From positions 19,251,559 through 19,315,558 of the forward strand of contig NC_056041.1 of NCBI RefSeq assembly GCF_004379255.2: a DNA stretch of 64,000 bases, written 5' to 3'. A program made the position numbers and the translations under genes. The stretch is from Salvia splendens (lineage: Eukaryota; Streptophyta; Magnoliopsida; Lamiales; Lamiaceae). Position 1 is the first letter of the stretch. Every line of letters begins with the position of its first letter. Positions 30,051 through 40,264 of the stretch are shown piece by piece. The notes under the pieces are model-generated. The model worked only from the letters and a program-made list of their open reading frames with translations, was not told the origin of the DNA and did not search any database.

Positions 30051-33000
30051 ATGTCGGCGGAATTTCCGCATGCAGAGTCCTCGTCGGGGCTGCAATTGGG
30101 CCCGACGCGGCAGAGGATTCCTGGCGACGTCGACGGGAGACAGCCGCACGTCGACCCGGTCACGTTAGGGTTTGCACAGTTGAACGCACGATTTGATAAG
30201 ATGGATCGACGGATCGATAGCGTGGAGCGACGCCCGCCGCCGCGGGCAGAGGGCCATGAGGCCGATTGGGACGACGCCGACCACGCGTGGGAGGAGTACC
30301 GCGGGAATGGTCGGCGCGATCATCTGGGTCGGGGCCGTGGTCGCCCTTATCGGGGTGGCCGTGGGGATCGTTTTGGGGAGGGCTTACTCCCGGGCCGGGG
30401 AAGCCGCCCTGGTCAGCACCGTGGCGACGCGGGGAATAGAACGGGTCGCCGTCGGGATAATTGGGACCTACCGCAACGCCACGAGGATTGGGATGATGAG
30501 ACGTTCGAGGAGCGCGGGGTAACCTGCTGGGATCCGCCCCAAAGTCGAGAACGTTTTAACCGACAGGGGTCGGATTATTCTTCCGGCATAAAGATGGATG
30601 CGCCCCACTTTAATGGGGCAGACGCGCCAAATTGGATCTCTCGCGTGCAGTACTATTTTGATCACAAGCGAGTTCCGGAGGCGGAGCGCTTGCATTATGT
30701 AGTAATGCTTTTCGACCCGCCCGCTTCAGAGTGGATATTTAATTACCGGGAGACGAATGGCGTTGTTACTTGGCCAGAATTTTTGGCCGACGTCAGGCAT
30801 CGATTTGACCCCCAAAGCTTCAGGAACTACACGGGGTTGATCGCGAAGCTAGTTCAGACGACTACCGTTGCTGACTATCACGCGACGTTCGAACGATATC
30901 TTAATCGGGTTACTGATTTATCGGAATCAGCCTTGATTCCAATTTTTATTCAAGGACTAAAACAACCTCTGCAAGAAAAAGTAGAATTGCAGTACCCGGA
31001 GTCGTTGGCAGAGGCAATGGCTTTAGCCTTGCGTTTGGCCGCAACACACGAGGAACGCCAGCAACAGCCGCAATCATACCAGCGCCGTCCGTGGCCTGGC
31101 AAGGAGCAGCGGGCCGTTCCGGCCCCTGTTGCGACCCAAGCAGCCGGGTCCCACCAACAGGACTCGCTAGTTCGAGAAGGGGACAAGACACGGGTATACC
31201 CGGTTCGGGTGTCGAATGCTGAAAAATCGGAGCGCGCACGCCGAGGTCTCTGTTATCATTGCCCCGAAAGGTGGGTTGCAGGCCACGTTTGTAAGGTCAA
31301 GTTGCTTTGTTATATGGATGACGAGGGGGACGACCAGCAAGAGGCAGATGCGGGTGACCAAGTACCCGGGGAGGAATTAATTACAGCAGACCTATCGCAC
31401 CTTCACGCCTTGGATGGCCGGGGCAGCTCCAAACCGTTTATGGTCCAGGGGACGTTGGGGGATACTACAGTACGAGTTTTGATTAACACAGGAGCGACTC
31501 TCGACTTCCTCCATCCGCGGATTGCGGAGAGACTCCAATTGGAGTTGACACCGATTCGCCCATTCCGGGTCCTAGTCGGCAACGGCGCTTCACTACTCTG
31601 TACCCACATTGCCCGCTCTACAAAATTGACTCTGCAGGGTACCTTATTTTTGGTGGATCTTCATATCCTCGCCCACCATGGGCCGGACGTTATTTTGGGA
31701 ATGAAGTGGTTAGAATCATTGGGGAAAGTTTCTGCGGATTTTGTCAAGAAGACGTTAGAGTTTACCCAAGAAGGAAAGGCGGTGTTCCTACGTGGCATGG
31801 TGCCAAGTCCTAAGCAGATTTCCTTACACTCCTTATCTATGTTGACGGCACAGGGGGCCGGCCACGAGTTATATGAGATTGTACCTCTCCACAGTGACGT
31901 GGGCCCTGCCGACCCCAGCACGCAGGAGGAGTTCCCCGCGGACCTCCCAGGGGATATCGTGGAGGTGTTGAATGAGCACCGTTCCGTTTTTGAGCAGCCA
32001 CGCGGCATGCCCCCGCCGCGCGTTTTTGACCATCGGATTCATCTTCTGCCCAACACGAAGCCGGTCAATGTGAGACCATATAGGTACCCATATTTTCAAA
32101 AGGCAGAAATCGAGAAACAGGTACGCGATATGATGGAGCAAGGCATCATCCGGCACAGCCACAGCCCTTTTTCGTCTCCCGTGCTTCTCATCCGAAAGAA
32201 AGACGGAAGTTTCCGTTTCTGTATCGATTACCGGGCCCTCAATAAAGCTACTGTTCCGGATCACTTTCCAATTCCGACCGCAGATGAATTATTTGACGAA
32301 TTGGGCAAGGCCAAGTATTTTACAAAGCTGGATCTTCGTTCAGGATACCATCAAATCCGTATGAGTGAGGCCGACATATTCAAAACCGCCTTCCGTACTC
32401 ATGATGGCCACTTTGAGTTCCTCGTGATGCCATTCGGCCTCACGAACGCGCCTTCCACCTTTCAAGCGGCCATGAATGCTATTTTCCAGCCGTTGCTCCG
32501 ACAATGTGTCATCGTTTTCTTCGATGACATTCTAATCTACAGCCCAACACTCGAGTCGCACGGGCAACACTTATCAGCGGTTCTAAAGCTGCTTAGCGAG
32601 AATCGATTCTTTGTCAAGCTTTCGAAGTGTTCCTTTTGCAGTATGACAGTCGAATACTTGGGCCACATACTTTCCGGGGGCCAGCTCAAAGCGGACCCCG
32701 CGAAATTGGAGGCAATGACAGCCTGGCCGAGGCCGAATACAGTGAAGCAGTTGAGGGGTTTCTTGGGGCTGACAGGTTACTATCGTCGGTTCGTCAAGCA
32801 CTATGCCACGATCGCGGCTCCCCTCACCGATTTGTTAAAAAAGGAGGCATTCGTATGGTCCACTGAGGCCGAGGCCGCTTTTACAGAGCTTAAGTCAGCA
32901 ATGACTTCGGCCCCGGTGTTACAGCTCCCAGATTTTAGCGTGCAGTTCTGTGTGGAAACGGACGCCTGCGATGTGGGAATCGGGGCTGTGCTAATGCAGC

Positions 33001-35090
33001 GTAATCACCCGATTGCGTTCTTCAGTAAGAAATTGGGTCCTCGTCGGAGGGTAGCATCGACGTATCATAAGGAATTATACGCTATTGTGGAGGCCGTGCA
33101 AAAGTGGCGTCAATATTTATTGGGGCGCGAGTTCATTATTCGCACGGATCAGAGGAGCCTAAAGGACTTGTTGCAACAGGTGGTCCAGACTCCGGACCAA
33201 CAGCTTTATGTCCGGAAGCTTATGGGATACAAATTTGTGATCGAATATAAACGTGGAATCACAAATAAGGCAGCAGACGCCTTATCCCGTCAACACGACG
33301 CGTCAGGGGTGCAGACCGACGACCCCATGCCAGGGACCGACGACCAGCTGCTCGTATCCGTGGACCGACCAGTGCCGGAGGTAATGCGGGTGCTCCGGGA
33401 GGAGACCGCTTCACTACCGGATTTGATTGAATTAGCGTCTAAAATTCAGTCTGGTGACGCCCCAGCACATTTGACGTGGGCAGATGGCCTCATATATTAT
33501 CATCGCAGGGTGCTCGTGAGCGCGGAGTCCAGTACCAAGAAAGCATTACTACAGGAACACCACTGTTCGCCGTCCGCGGGTCACCCTGGCCACGAACGTA
33601 CGTTCCGCCTTTTGGCGGCAGGTTTTTATTGGCCAAACATGCGCAAAGACGTGGTGACATTTGTGAATAAATGTGTGGTGTGTCAGTCCACAAAGTACTC
33701 GACGCGGAAACCGGCGGGGTTATTGCAACCGCTCCCGGTCCCCTGGCAGGTGTGGGAGGATGTCTCGATGGACTTCATCACCGGGCTCCCACAATCACGC
33801 GGTTACACGGTCATCATGGTGGTGGTGGACAGGCTTTCAAAGTATGCTCACTTTGCCCCCCTCCCCACCAAGTTCGACGCCCTTCGAGTGGCGCAGCTTT
33901 TTGTTAATACGGTGGTTCGGCACCATGGTTTTCCTAAGACATTGGTCTCGGATAGAGATTCGGTGTTCCTAAACGCAACATGGGAGGAAATGATGCGATT
34001 GAGTGGAACCAAACTTCACTTCTCTACGGCTTACCATCCGCAGTCGGATGGACAGACGGAGGTCCGTAATCGGGGATTGGAGCAATATTTGCGCGCGTTT
34101 GCATCGGATAAGCCCTCGAGATGGACGAATTTTCTCCCGTGGGCGGAGCTAGCTCTCAATTGTTTTCACCATTCCGCGTTGGGCACGTCACCTTATCGTG
34201 CCTTGTACGGGAGAGAGCCTCCTTCACTTGTGGCGGCCCCGCCATCGGCGAAGACGCCGCCCAACGTGGCAGATATTATCAGGCAGCGAGGGGAATTATT
34301 GGTAACCCTTCGGCGTAACCTTTTGCGAGCACAACAGCGGATGGCGGATGTGGCGAACCGACACCGTCGCCACGTCGAGTTTGAAGTCGGGGATGTCGTC
34401 TGGCTAAAGCTGCAACCTTATCGGCAGCATTCAATAGCGAAGCCGCTATCGGCTAAGCTGGCCCCGAGGTTCTATGGCCCCTTCGAAGTGTTGGAGCGGA
34501 TTGGGCCCGTGGCCTACAAATTGCGCCTCCCAGAGGGAAGTAGAGTCCACAATGTGTTTCACGTTAGCTTATTACGAGAGTTTGTGGCGGGAGACGGTGA
34601 TGTCGACGGGGTGAAACTCCCGCCGGAGTTTGTTGGCGATAGGCCGGTGGTCCGGCCGGTGGCCGTGTTGGAAGAGCGCGTAAGCTGGCGTGCGGGCCGA
34701 CCGGAAAAGCAGTGCCTGGTACAGTGGGAGGATGATGCATCCACGCCAACGTGGGAACCGATCGAGGCGATTGCGAGGCAATTCCGGGAGGTTCGCCTTG
34801 AGGACAAGGCGATTCGTAACGGAGGGGGGGTTGATACGGGACCCCCACCAACGGCAGAGCGGCAGGCCGAGCTGGAGCATGCCGAGCTGGAGCATGCCGA
34901 GCTGGAGCATGCAGAGCTGGAGGCAACGACAGCCGAGCATCACGACGCAGCGCTCCCGAAGCCGAGCAGCACGACGCAGCCGAGCAGCCCGCCGCAGTGC
35001 AGGAGTAACCGAAGTGAAGAACTAGTTGTGTCGAAAAGATCCTTGAGGCCGAGAGACAAGCTCAAGGCGCCGAACAAGTTCACGAACTAG
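30051..35090 (+). CDS. Chromovirus gag-pol polyprotein (protease active-site Asp replaced by Asn)
   Basis: 1,679 residues from the first ATG at 30051; the open frame reaches back to 30006 without an earlier ATG. Order: an Arg/Gly-rich N-terminus, gag from ~180, and a zinc-knuckle-like CYHCPERWVAGHVC near 400. The aspartic protease has LINTGAT with Asn479 where DTGA/DSGA is expected. Reverse transcriptase follows (YRALNK ~726, FFDDILIYS ~823), then RNase H. Integrase has an HHCC zinc site (HPGHERT...CVVCQ), DFITGLP, SDRDSVF and QSDGQTEV. A chromodomain-like segment (CLVQWEDDASTPTWEP) lies near 1560. RT before integrase is the gypsy order. The C-terminal tail, with AELEH repeats, is encoded in the 3' LTR. 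Apart from the protease residue it looks intact. Confidence 0.93.
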   Translation: MSAEFPHAESSSGLQLGPTRQRIPGDVDGRQPHVDPVTLGFAQLNARFDKMDRRIDSVERRPPPRAEGHEADWDDADHAWEEYRGNGRRDHLGRGRGRPYRGGRGDRFGEGLLPGRGSRPGQHRGDAGNRTGRRRDNWDLPQRHEDWDDETFEERGVTCWDPPQSRERFNRQGSDYSSGIKMDAPHFNGADAPNWISRVQYYFDHKRVPEAERLHYVVMLFDPPASEWIFNYRETNGVVTWPEFLADVRHRFDPQSFRNYTGLIAKLVQTTTVADYHATFERYLNRVTDLSESALIPIFIQGLKQPLQEKVELQYPESLAEAMALALRLAATHEERQQQPQSYQRRPWPGKEQRAVPAPVATQAAGSHQQDSLVREGDKTRVYPVRVSNAEKSERARRGLCYHCPERWVAGHVCKVKLLCYMDDEGDDQQEADAGDQVPGEELITADLSHLHALDGRGSSKPFMVQGTLGDTTVRVLINTGATLDFLHPRIAERLQLELTPIRPFRVLVGNGASLLCTHIARSTKLTLQGTLFLVDLHILAHHGPDVILGMKWLESLGKVSADFVKKTLEFTQEGKAVFLRGMVPSPKQISLHSLSMLTAQGAGHELYEIVPLHSDVGPADPSTQEEFPADLPGDIVEVLNEHRSVFEQPRGMPPPRVFDHRIHLLPNTKPVNVRPYRYPYFQKAEIEKQVRDMMEQGIIRHSHSPFSSPVLLIRKKDGSFRFCIDYRALNKATVPDHFPIPTADELFDELGKAKYFTKLDLRSGYHQIRMSEADIFKTAFRTHDGHFEFLVMPFGLTNAPSTFQAAMNAIFQPLLRQCVIVFFDDILIYSPTLESHGQHLSAVLKLLSENRFFVKLSKCSFCSMTVEYLGHILSGGQLKADPAKLEAMTAWPRPNTVKQLRGFLGLTGYYRRFVKHYATIAAPLTDLLKKEAFVWSTEAEAAFTELKSAMTSAPVLQLPDFSVQFCVETDACDVGIGAVLMQRNHPIAFFSKKLGPRRRVASTYHKELYAIVEAVQKWRQYLLGREFIIRTDQRSLKDLLQQVVQTPDQQLYVRKLMGYKFVIEYKRGITNKAADALSRQHDASGVQTDDPMPGTDDQLLVSVDRPVPEVMRVLREETASLPDLIELASKIQSGDAPAHLTWADGLIYYHRRVLVSAESSTKKALLQEHHCSPSAGHPGHERTFRLLAAGFYWPNMRKDVVTFVNKCVVCQSTKYSTRKPAGLLQPLPVPWQVWEDVSMDFITGLPQSRGYTVIMVVVDRLSKYAHFAPLPTKFDALRVAQLFVNTVVRHHGFPKTLVSDRDSVFLNATWEEMMRLSGTKLHFSTAYHPQSDGQTEVRNRGLEQYLRAFASDKPSRWTNFLPWAELALNCFHHSALGTSPYRALYGREPPSLVAAPPSAKTPPNVADIIRQRGELLVTLRRNLLRAQQRMADVANRHRRHVEFEVGDVVWLKLQPYRQHSIAKPLSAKLAPRFYGPFEVLERIGPVAYKLRLPEGSRVHNVFHVSLLREFVAGDGDVDGVKLPPEFVGDRPVVRPVAVLEERVSWRAGRPEKQCLVQWEDDASTPTWEPIEAIARQFREVRLEDKAIRNGGGVDTGPPPTAERQAELEHAELEHAELEHAELEATTAEHHDAALPKPSSTTQPSSPPQCRSNRSEELVVSKRSLRPRDKLKAPNKFTN

Positions 35091-35486
35091 CCGATTCACT
35101 TTGTTCTTTTTGATTATTTCCTTCCTTTTATGTTTTACTATTTTTGGAAACTTTAGTTTACTTACTGTTGAGTCGGGCCTGATTTATAAGCCCAGTTCGG
35201 GTTTTCTTTGCGGTTCTTTCCCGGATGAATTAGGTTACGTCGAACCGCCCTAGGGTTTTTAGTATAAAATAGGGTATTTCATCAACACATTATTTTTATG
35301 AATGAAATATTTTCCCTACACAAATCTTGTGCCGCAAGTAATTTATTTCGTTCTCTTGGCTGCTGCGTGGAAGACGTCCACAAATCCAGCCAAATTCACG
35401 AGCAAGTCCGCGAGGTTGTCGTGGGAATTGCTCGCCACCCATCGAGAAGGAAGATCTCGGAGCCGTTACGGAGAACGTCCGTAACA
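34832..35486 (+). repeat. 3' LTR of the chromovirus, carrying the end of the gag-pol frame
   Basis: 655 bp. The first 259 bases are coding and contain the stop at 35088-35090. There are three 15-bp ccgagctggagcatg units. Confidence 0.95.
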
Positions 35487-35491
35487 CTATC

Positions 35492-37248
35492 ATCTAAAGC
35501 ACTTAAAATAGAGATTTTACATATATAATCGCCATTATGTCAACTATCATATGCAACTCGGACGACAAAGTTTGTCTCTTGTGTACTTGGCGTAAACGGC
35601 TCGTCTTTCTTCAGTAAGTGTACAGTGTCCAATATTGTTAGACAGAACACATCTTCTGTTGCCACTTTTTGAAGTTAGATCCACCAAACTTCGGTGGCTT
35701 CTCCACTGAGGTTATTGCTCTTCGTGCCATCGGTGCCATTGGAACTAGACTTGTTCCCAAATATTAGCCACTTGTGTTGACCTCAAAGGCCCTAGTAATC
35801 GACCCAAAATAAGATTTCATGGAACCACTAAAGTGAAACCAACATTGCCGTTATAGGTGGATCTACTAGTCAATCAAATATGGTTTTTGAACAACCATGG
35901 CATTGTTGTATAAATGGTTGATGCACTATTGTTGGATATTCTCAGTTGAACAAATGACATGTCGATTTGCAGGGTCGTCGTGGAAATAGTGGAGGGATCA
36001 TTGGGCATGTTAGTCCTACTATTATTTAATTTTTACAATTAAAACTTTTATCACTCATACTACCTTGTCAAAATGCGTAGACCGGGCTAAATTCCAAAAC
36101 TCTTTAATTTAATTTTTTATCATTAAGCTCTTTAATTTGATAGTTTTTAATATGTGCATACTATATAGGGATGAAAATATCTCTAACTCGACTTCAATTC
36201 AAAGTACTGTTTCAGAAATAATGTTTAGTTCAAGATCAACCCACAAAGCCCATATCTTACCTTTTACTTGAAATGGAATTCTAAAGGTGGTGGTAAGTCG
36301 AAAGTGGCCGACATTATTAGAATTTAAAATTAAGCCTTAGATTAATTTCATTGTCGACGTTAAAATTCAACCCATTTAGTTAGTTTTATGAAAATAAATA
36401 ATACTAAGTACTTTTTTTTAATAGAAACTTTTGAAACAGTGCGATATTTTAATATACAATTAATAAAATAAAATAAAACATTAGAAAGAGTAATGAATTC
36501 CACTTCATTATAAAGAATGAAATTTTCTACAATAGAAAGTTTATAATTTTAATCTTCCATATATTCGTAAACAACTTAGAAAATACATTTAATTATCTAC
36601 GAAAACACAATTCATATTTATTTGTTTTTACCCATCGCTTTCACCAATAATAAGCAAGATTATTTTGTGGGTTTTTTTATTTCAATTTTAACTAAGAAAG
36701 TGTACTATATTTTGGGATATTTTAAAAAAAATGTGTGTCTAATTATTTGGTTGGACAAATATATGAAAACATTATGAATAAATAAAATATTAAATGAACA
36801 TTAATTATGATACTATATATAAAGCCTAACGCAAATCCTATTTAGGTATCAGTTCATGATACCACGTACGGAAGAACATCCTTAAAGAAAGAAAAAAGTC
36901 AGGTGAAAATTGGGGTAATTCCATTTTTCCGTTTCCTTTTCAGGTGTAGAGTAAAATATTGATAGATCCAATTAATTAATGAAACGCACCTTAAGTATAT
37001 GTATTTTTCAAATCATTCCTTGTTTTCATATTTCAAAGCATTCATTGATTTTGTTTTCATATTTCAAAGCATTCATCGTTAGGTGCACACAAAAGGTGTC
37101 ACCACCACCTGCAATATTTATTATTTAAAGCAAACAAAATAAGCTAAAGTTTGATAATGATTGAGTCCTTATTTATATTTTACAGTTACTGCTGATCCAA
37201 TATCAATTGTCTTTAAAGGAAATTATGAAAAATAATTAATCGGATGAA
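35492..37248. other. AT-rich intergenic DNA with a relict copia gag fragment
   Basis: Apart from the fragment at about 35530-35750, no gene, boundary or regulatory feature was recognised. Confidence 0.4.
35530..35750 (-). pseudogene. Decayed copia gag fragment
   Basis: The minus strand reads KPPKFGGSNFKKWQQKM followed by stops. This resembles the KFxGxNFKRWQQKM start of gag in a common plant copia group. The rest is too degraded to follow and no LTRs are found. Confidence 0.5.
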
Positions 37249-37480
37249 TAAATAAAGCTAAATTATAAGGTCATCCATAACCTTTCTCTTTAATTTCATC
37301 TCATCTTTTAGGAAATTATATATATTAATATTATTAAATAAAGATAAATTATAAGCACATCCACAATCTTTCCACTCTCTTTAATTTTATCTCATCCTTT
37401 AGGAAATTATATATATCAATATTATTAAATAAAGATAAATTATAAGCACATCCACAATCTTTCCATTAAATTTCATCGTA
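37249..37480. repeat. Tandem repeat of about 86 bp, roughly 2.5 copies
   Basis: Successive units share taaataaagataaattataa, catccacaatctttcc and ctttaggaaattatatata. The last unit is truncated. It is AT-rich and non-coding. cacatccacaatc may be a transposon terminus. Confidence 0.75.
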
Positions 37481-37639
37481 TGATAACACTACAATCCACC
37501 ATCATTTCAACTATTTATTATGGATCTCACTACAATTATTTTTTTCTTTTCTTTTCTCCCAATCAATTTAGTTTAAACTAAACATTAAACATTATATTAA
37601 AATCTTCGTGGAATTGGTGGTGGGCCCGAAATCTCGAGT

Positions 37640-38350
37640 CGATGCCCGACATTGTAAGAACTCGCAAAATGATGACGGCACACCCTAACGTGTGGGACTA
37701 TTTGCGGTCGAGGTTTCAACGGCTTCTTTGTCAAGCCAATTTGCCACGTTTGGTCATTCCTCTTCAATTATCATGTTGTTCATGATAATACATGCATAGA
37801 TGATGTCGACGAGGACGTCCATATACCAACAATGGCCTGGGACTTTGACAACCACAAAGCATGCTTGTACAACCCTGAACGCTCTTTCCACATCTTTCCA
37901 AACTGACTATTGCATCTGAGTAAAAAGAACATGTTTGGGGTCTAGCGGCATGTTGAGCGTCTTGATCAAGGTCGGCCATCTCGGATAGATGCCATCGGCG
38001 AGTTAATAACCCATATTGTACGTAGTGTCGATTTTTTGGACGTGAAGGATTGTTCGATCTAGGGACCTTGAAAAATCCATGCCAAACCCAAGGCGATCGC
38101 CGACAACCACCTCTTACACAATCATTTGGTGACCGCCTTTATTTCATTTCCAATGGTTGTAGTCAATGCTGCCAAGCATCCTTGAGAAGCCATGACGTGC
38201 TTCGTGAAAATAAAGCAGCTGCTCACAATCGTTGGTGGTAGATTTCCGAAGATATTCCACACCAAAGTTTTGTGAACGCCTCTGCAAAATTTTCTCAAGC
38301 ATTTGTTGCCAGTCGGTTTGGCAACATGCAAGCACTCGTCACTTAGTAAC
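37640..38350 (-). pseudogene. Decayed PIF/Harbinger transposase
   Basis: Minus-strand segments in shifting frames match the family. They are FCRGVHKT, FHEARHGFSRMLGSIDYNHWK (first catalytic Asp), LADGIYPRWPTLIKTLN, KDVERAFRVVQA (catalytic Glu) and DIIYACIIMNNMI. The segment between the first Asp and LADGIYPRW, including the second catalytic Asp, is deleted. Several stops occur. It corresponds closely to the better-preserved copy at 61674-63005. Element ends were not found. Confidence 0.82.
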
Positions 38351-40259
38351 ATCATTCTCTCTTTTTTTTATTTTTTTTTACTTTATTTTTTCAGCTTAAT
38401 TCACAAAATTATATTAAGTATTACATAAAATCTTACTCCTATGTCGAATTATATGTGATTATGTTCCATTCAGAATGGAATAGCGGGAGTAAAACCAATT
38501 CTATGCGAATGTACTTAAAAATTCACCTTTCTTGAAAATGATTGAAAATAAAAAACTTGACTGATTGATTGATTGATTGATTGGTGAGTTTAATCGTAAT
38601 CAGTTTTACACGAATCAAAATCCGTTTGACAAGCCCAAAGTCTTCAATTAGTGGTGATAAACACTCGAGATGAATAGTGATTGAGGATAACTACGTTGAT
38701 TAGACACAAAATAAGGTTGTTACTTTCACATTTGATCGACATATGTAGCTATTTGAATTAGGATTATAGGATTAACTTTACGCTTAATAAATCAGTGCAT
38801 TTCCCTACACTTGAGTTTTAGTGTTTATAATCTTGAACATCCTCGATATCATATGATTTTATTGTCTTTTTTTACTTTAAGCAGAAAACAACCCATTCTA
38901 GACTTTGTTATGTCTCAATTGTGGTCCTCGAAGTAATACGATATTAGTATTTAATTGAAATTTACCTAAAGACATACTTTAGTGAAAAGTACAAATAATT
39001 TTCACCTATAGCTAATGATGATTAATAAATGAACTATTTGAGCACCTCCATTAAATATTTGACAAAACTTTACTGGAAACCAGCGAGGAGTTCAATTGTT
39101 GGATCTCCGAATATGATAGTACTATATTTAAATTACTCATAAAATTTTAATTTAAATATCTTCCTAGAAATTATAGAACAAATGCAATTAATTACAGAAT
39201 TAAACAAGCACTACCTTGATGCTAGAATGCTAGCTAGTCTTTGATTAATTTACCTTTTGAGCAGAACCTTGGAGTTGATTGTTATCGTGTACTCCCTCCC
39301 TTCGTCCCATAAAAATATGAGCACTTTCCATTTTCGTTCGTCCAACAAAAATATGTGTATTCCATGGTTGGAAAGTTATATCAATTTAATAAAGTAAGTC
39401 TCACTACCCACTAATACTACTTTAACTATCATTCTTCTTCTCTCTCTTACTTTACCATACAATTCTCTCTTTTACTTTAGCAATTTTATCTTAATTAACG
39501 TGTCATCTCATCCGTCCATATGGGACGAAACCAAACTCTCATCACTGATTTTTTATTAGAATTAAGTTTTAGTATAATCAAATATTGGTGAAAAAGAATA
39601 TTCGAACAATATGGGAAATGAATTTTAATTTTAAATTTTAGTTATTTTATGAGTGCGTTTGTAATATTTTCTATCTTTATTGTATTTAAATTTCTAAATT
39701 ATGTAATTTTGTATTTAATAAATAATACTCCATCCGTCCACGATAAATAGAGTCCGTTTGACTCGGCTCGGGTTTTAAGAAACATAGTGGAAAGTGGTTT
39801 GGAAAAGTTTGTGGAATGTGGTCCTACTTTTATATACTTCGTTTATAATAAAATGTGAATGTGACAAGTTAGTGAAATGTGGGGTTAATTACCAAAATTG
39901 GTACTCCCTACGCCCATAATAGATGTTACACTTTCATTTTCAGTTTATCTACATAAAAGAGGTCACATTTAGTCATATTAATCATTAAATTTTATTATAT
40001 TATTTAATTTAATTTTTGTTAATGACAAAATGTCATGGAATTAGTGTGTAATTTAGATAAATATATATATATAGATATGATTGGAACGTATAAAAAATAA
40101 GTGAGTGAGGAATACTCTTTTAGATTTGAGTTTAACGTTAATCGTTGAAGTAAAATCAATATCTAGTGTGACTTTTACGCTAAAAATGAGTTTGGATTTA
40201 GTAAAATGGTGAAATGTTGTAAGCCTCCAACGTGAGATAGAACATGGAAATCCAGCGGT
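38351..40259. other. Intergenic DNA with MITE remnants
   Basis: A (GATT)n run lies at about 38562-38583. Half-elements with Stowaway-like termini begin near 39729 (actccatccgtccacg) and 39903 (actccctacgcccat). Near 40130-40230 is a remnant resembling the MITE at 23842. No gene is seen. Confidence 0.45.
39292..39531. mobile_element. Stowaway-like MITE, right end degraded
   Basis: The left end ctccctcccttcgtcccata pairs imperfectly with ccgtccatatgggacgaa on the right. About 240 bp. Confidence 0.55.
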
Positions 40260-40264
40260 CTTCT

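Larger units (their letters stand above)
29331..35486 (+). mobile_element. Complete Ty3/gypsy chromovirus LTR retrotransposon
   Basis: The LTRs at 29331-30001 and 34832-35486 begin tgatacggga and end cgtccgtaaca. The TSD ctatc is at 29326-29330 and 35487-35491. By eye the LTRs differ only by one copy of a 15-bp repeat and one T, so insertion was recent. The interior carries a single gag-pol frame on the plus strand ending with a chromodomain-like module, and the stop codon lies inside the 3' LTR. Confidence 0.95.

Noticed and set aside
29813..30196. 127-codon open frame at the end of the chromovirus 5' LTR
   Set aside because: It spans the LTR end and primer region in another frame than gag-pol; the same frame recurs in the 3' LTR only because the LTRs are identical.
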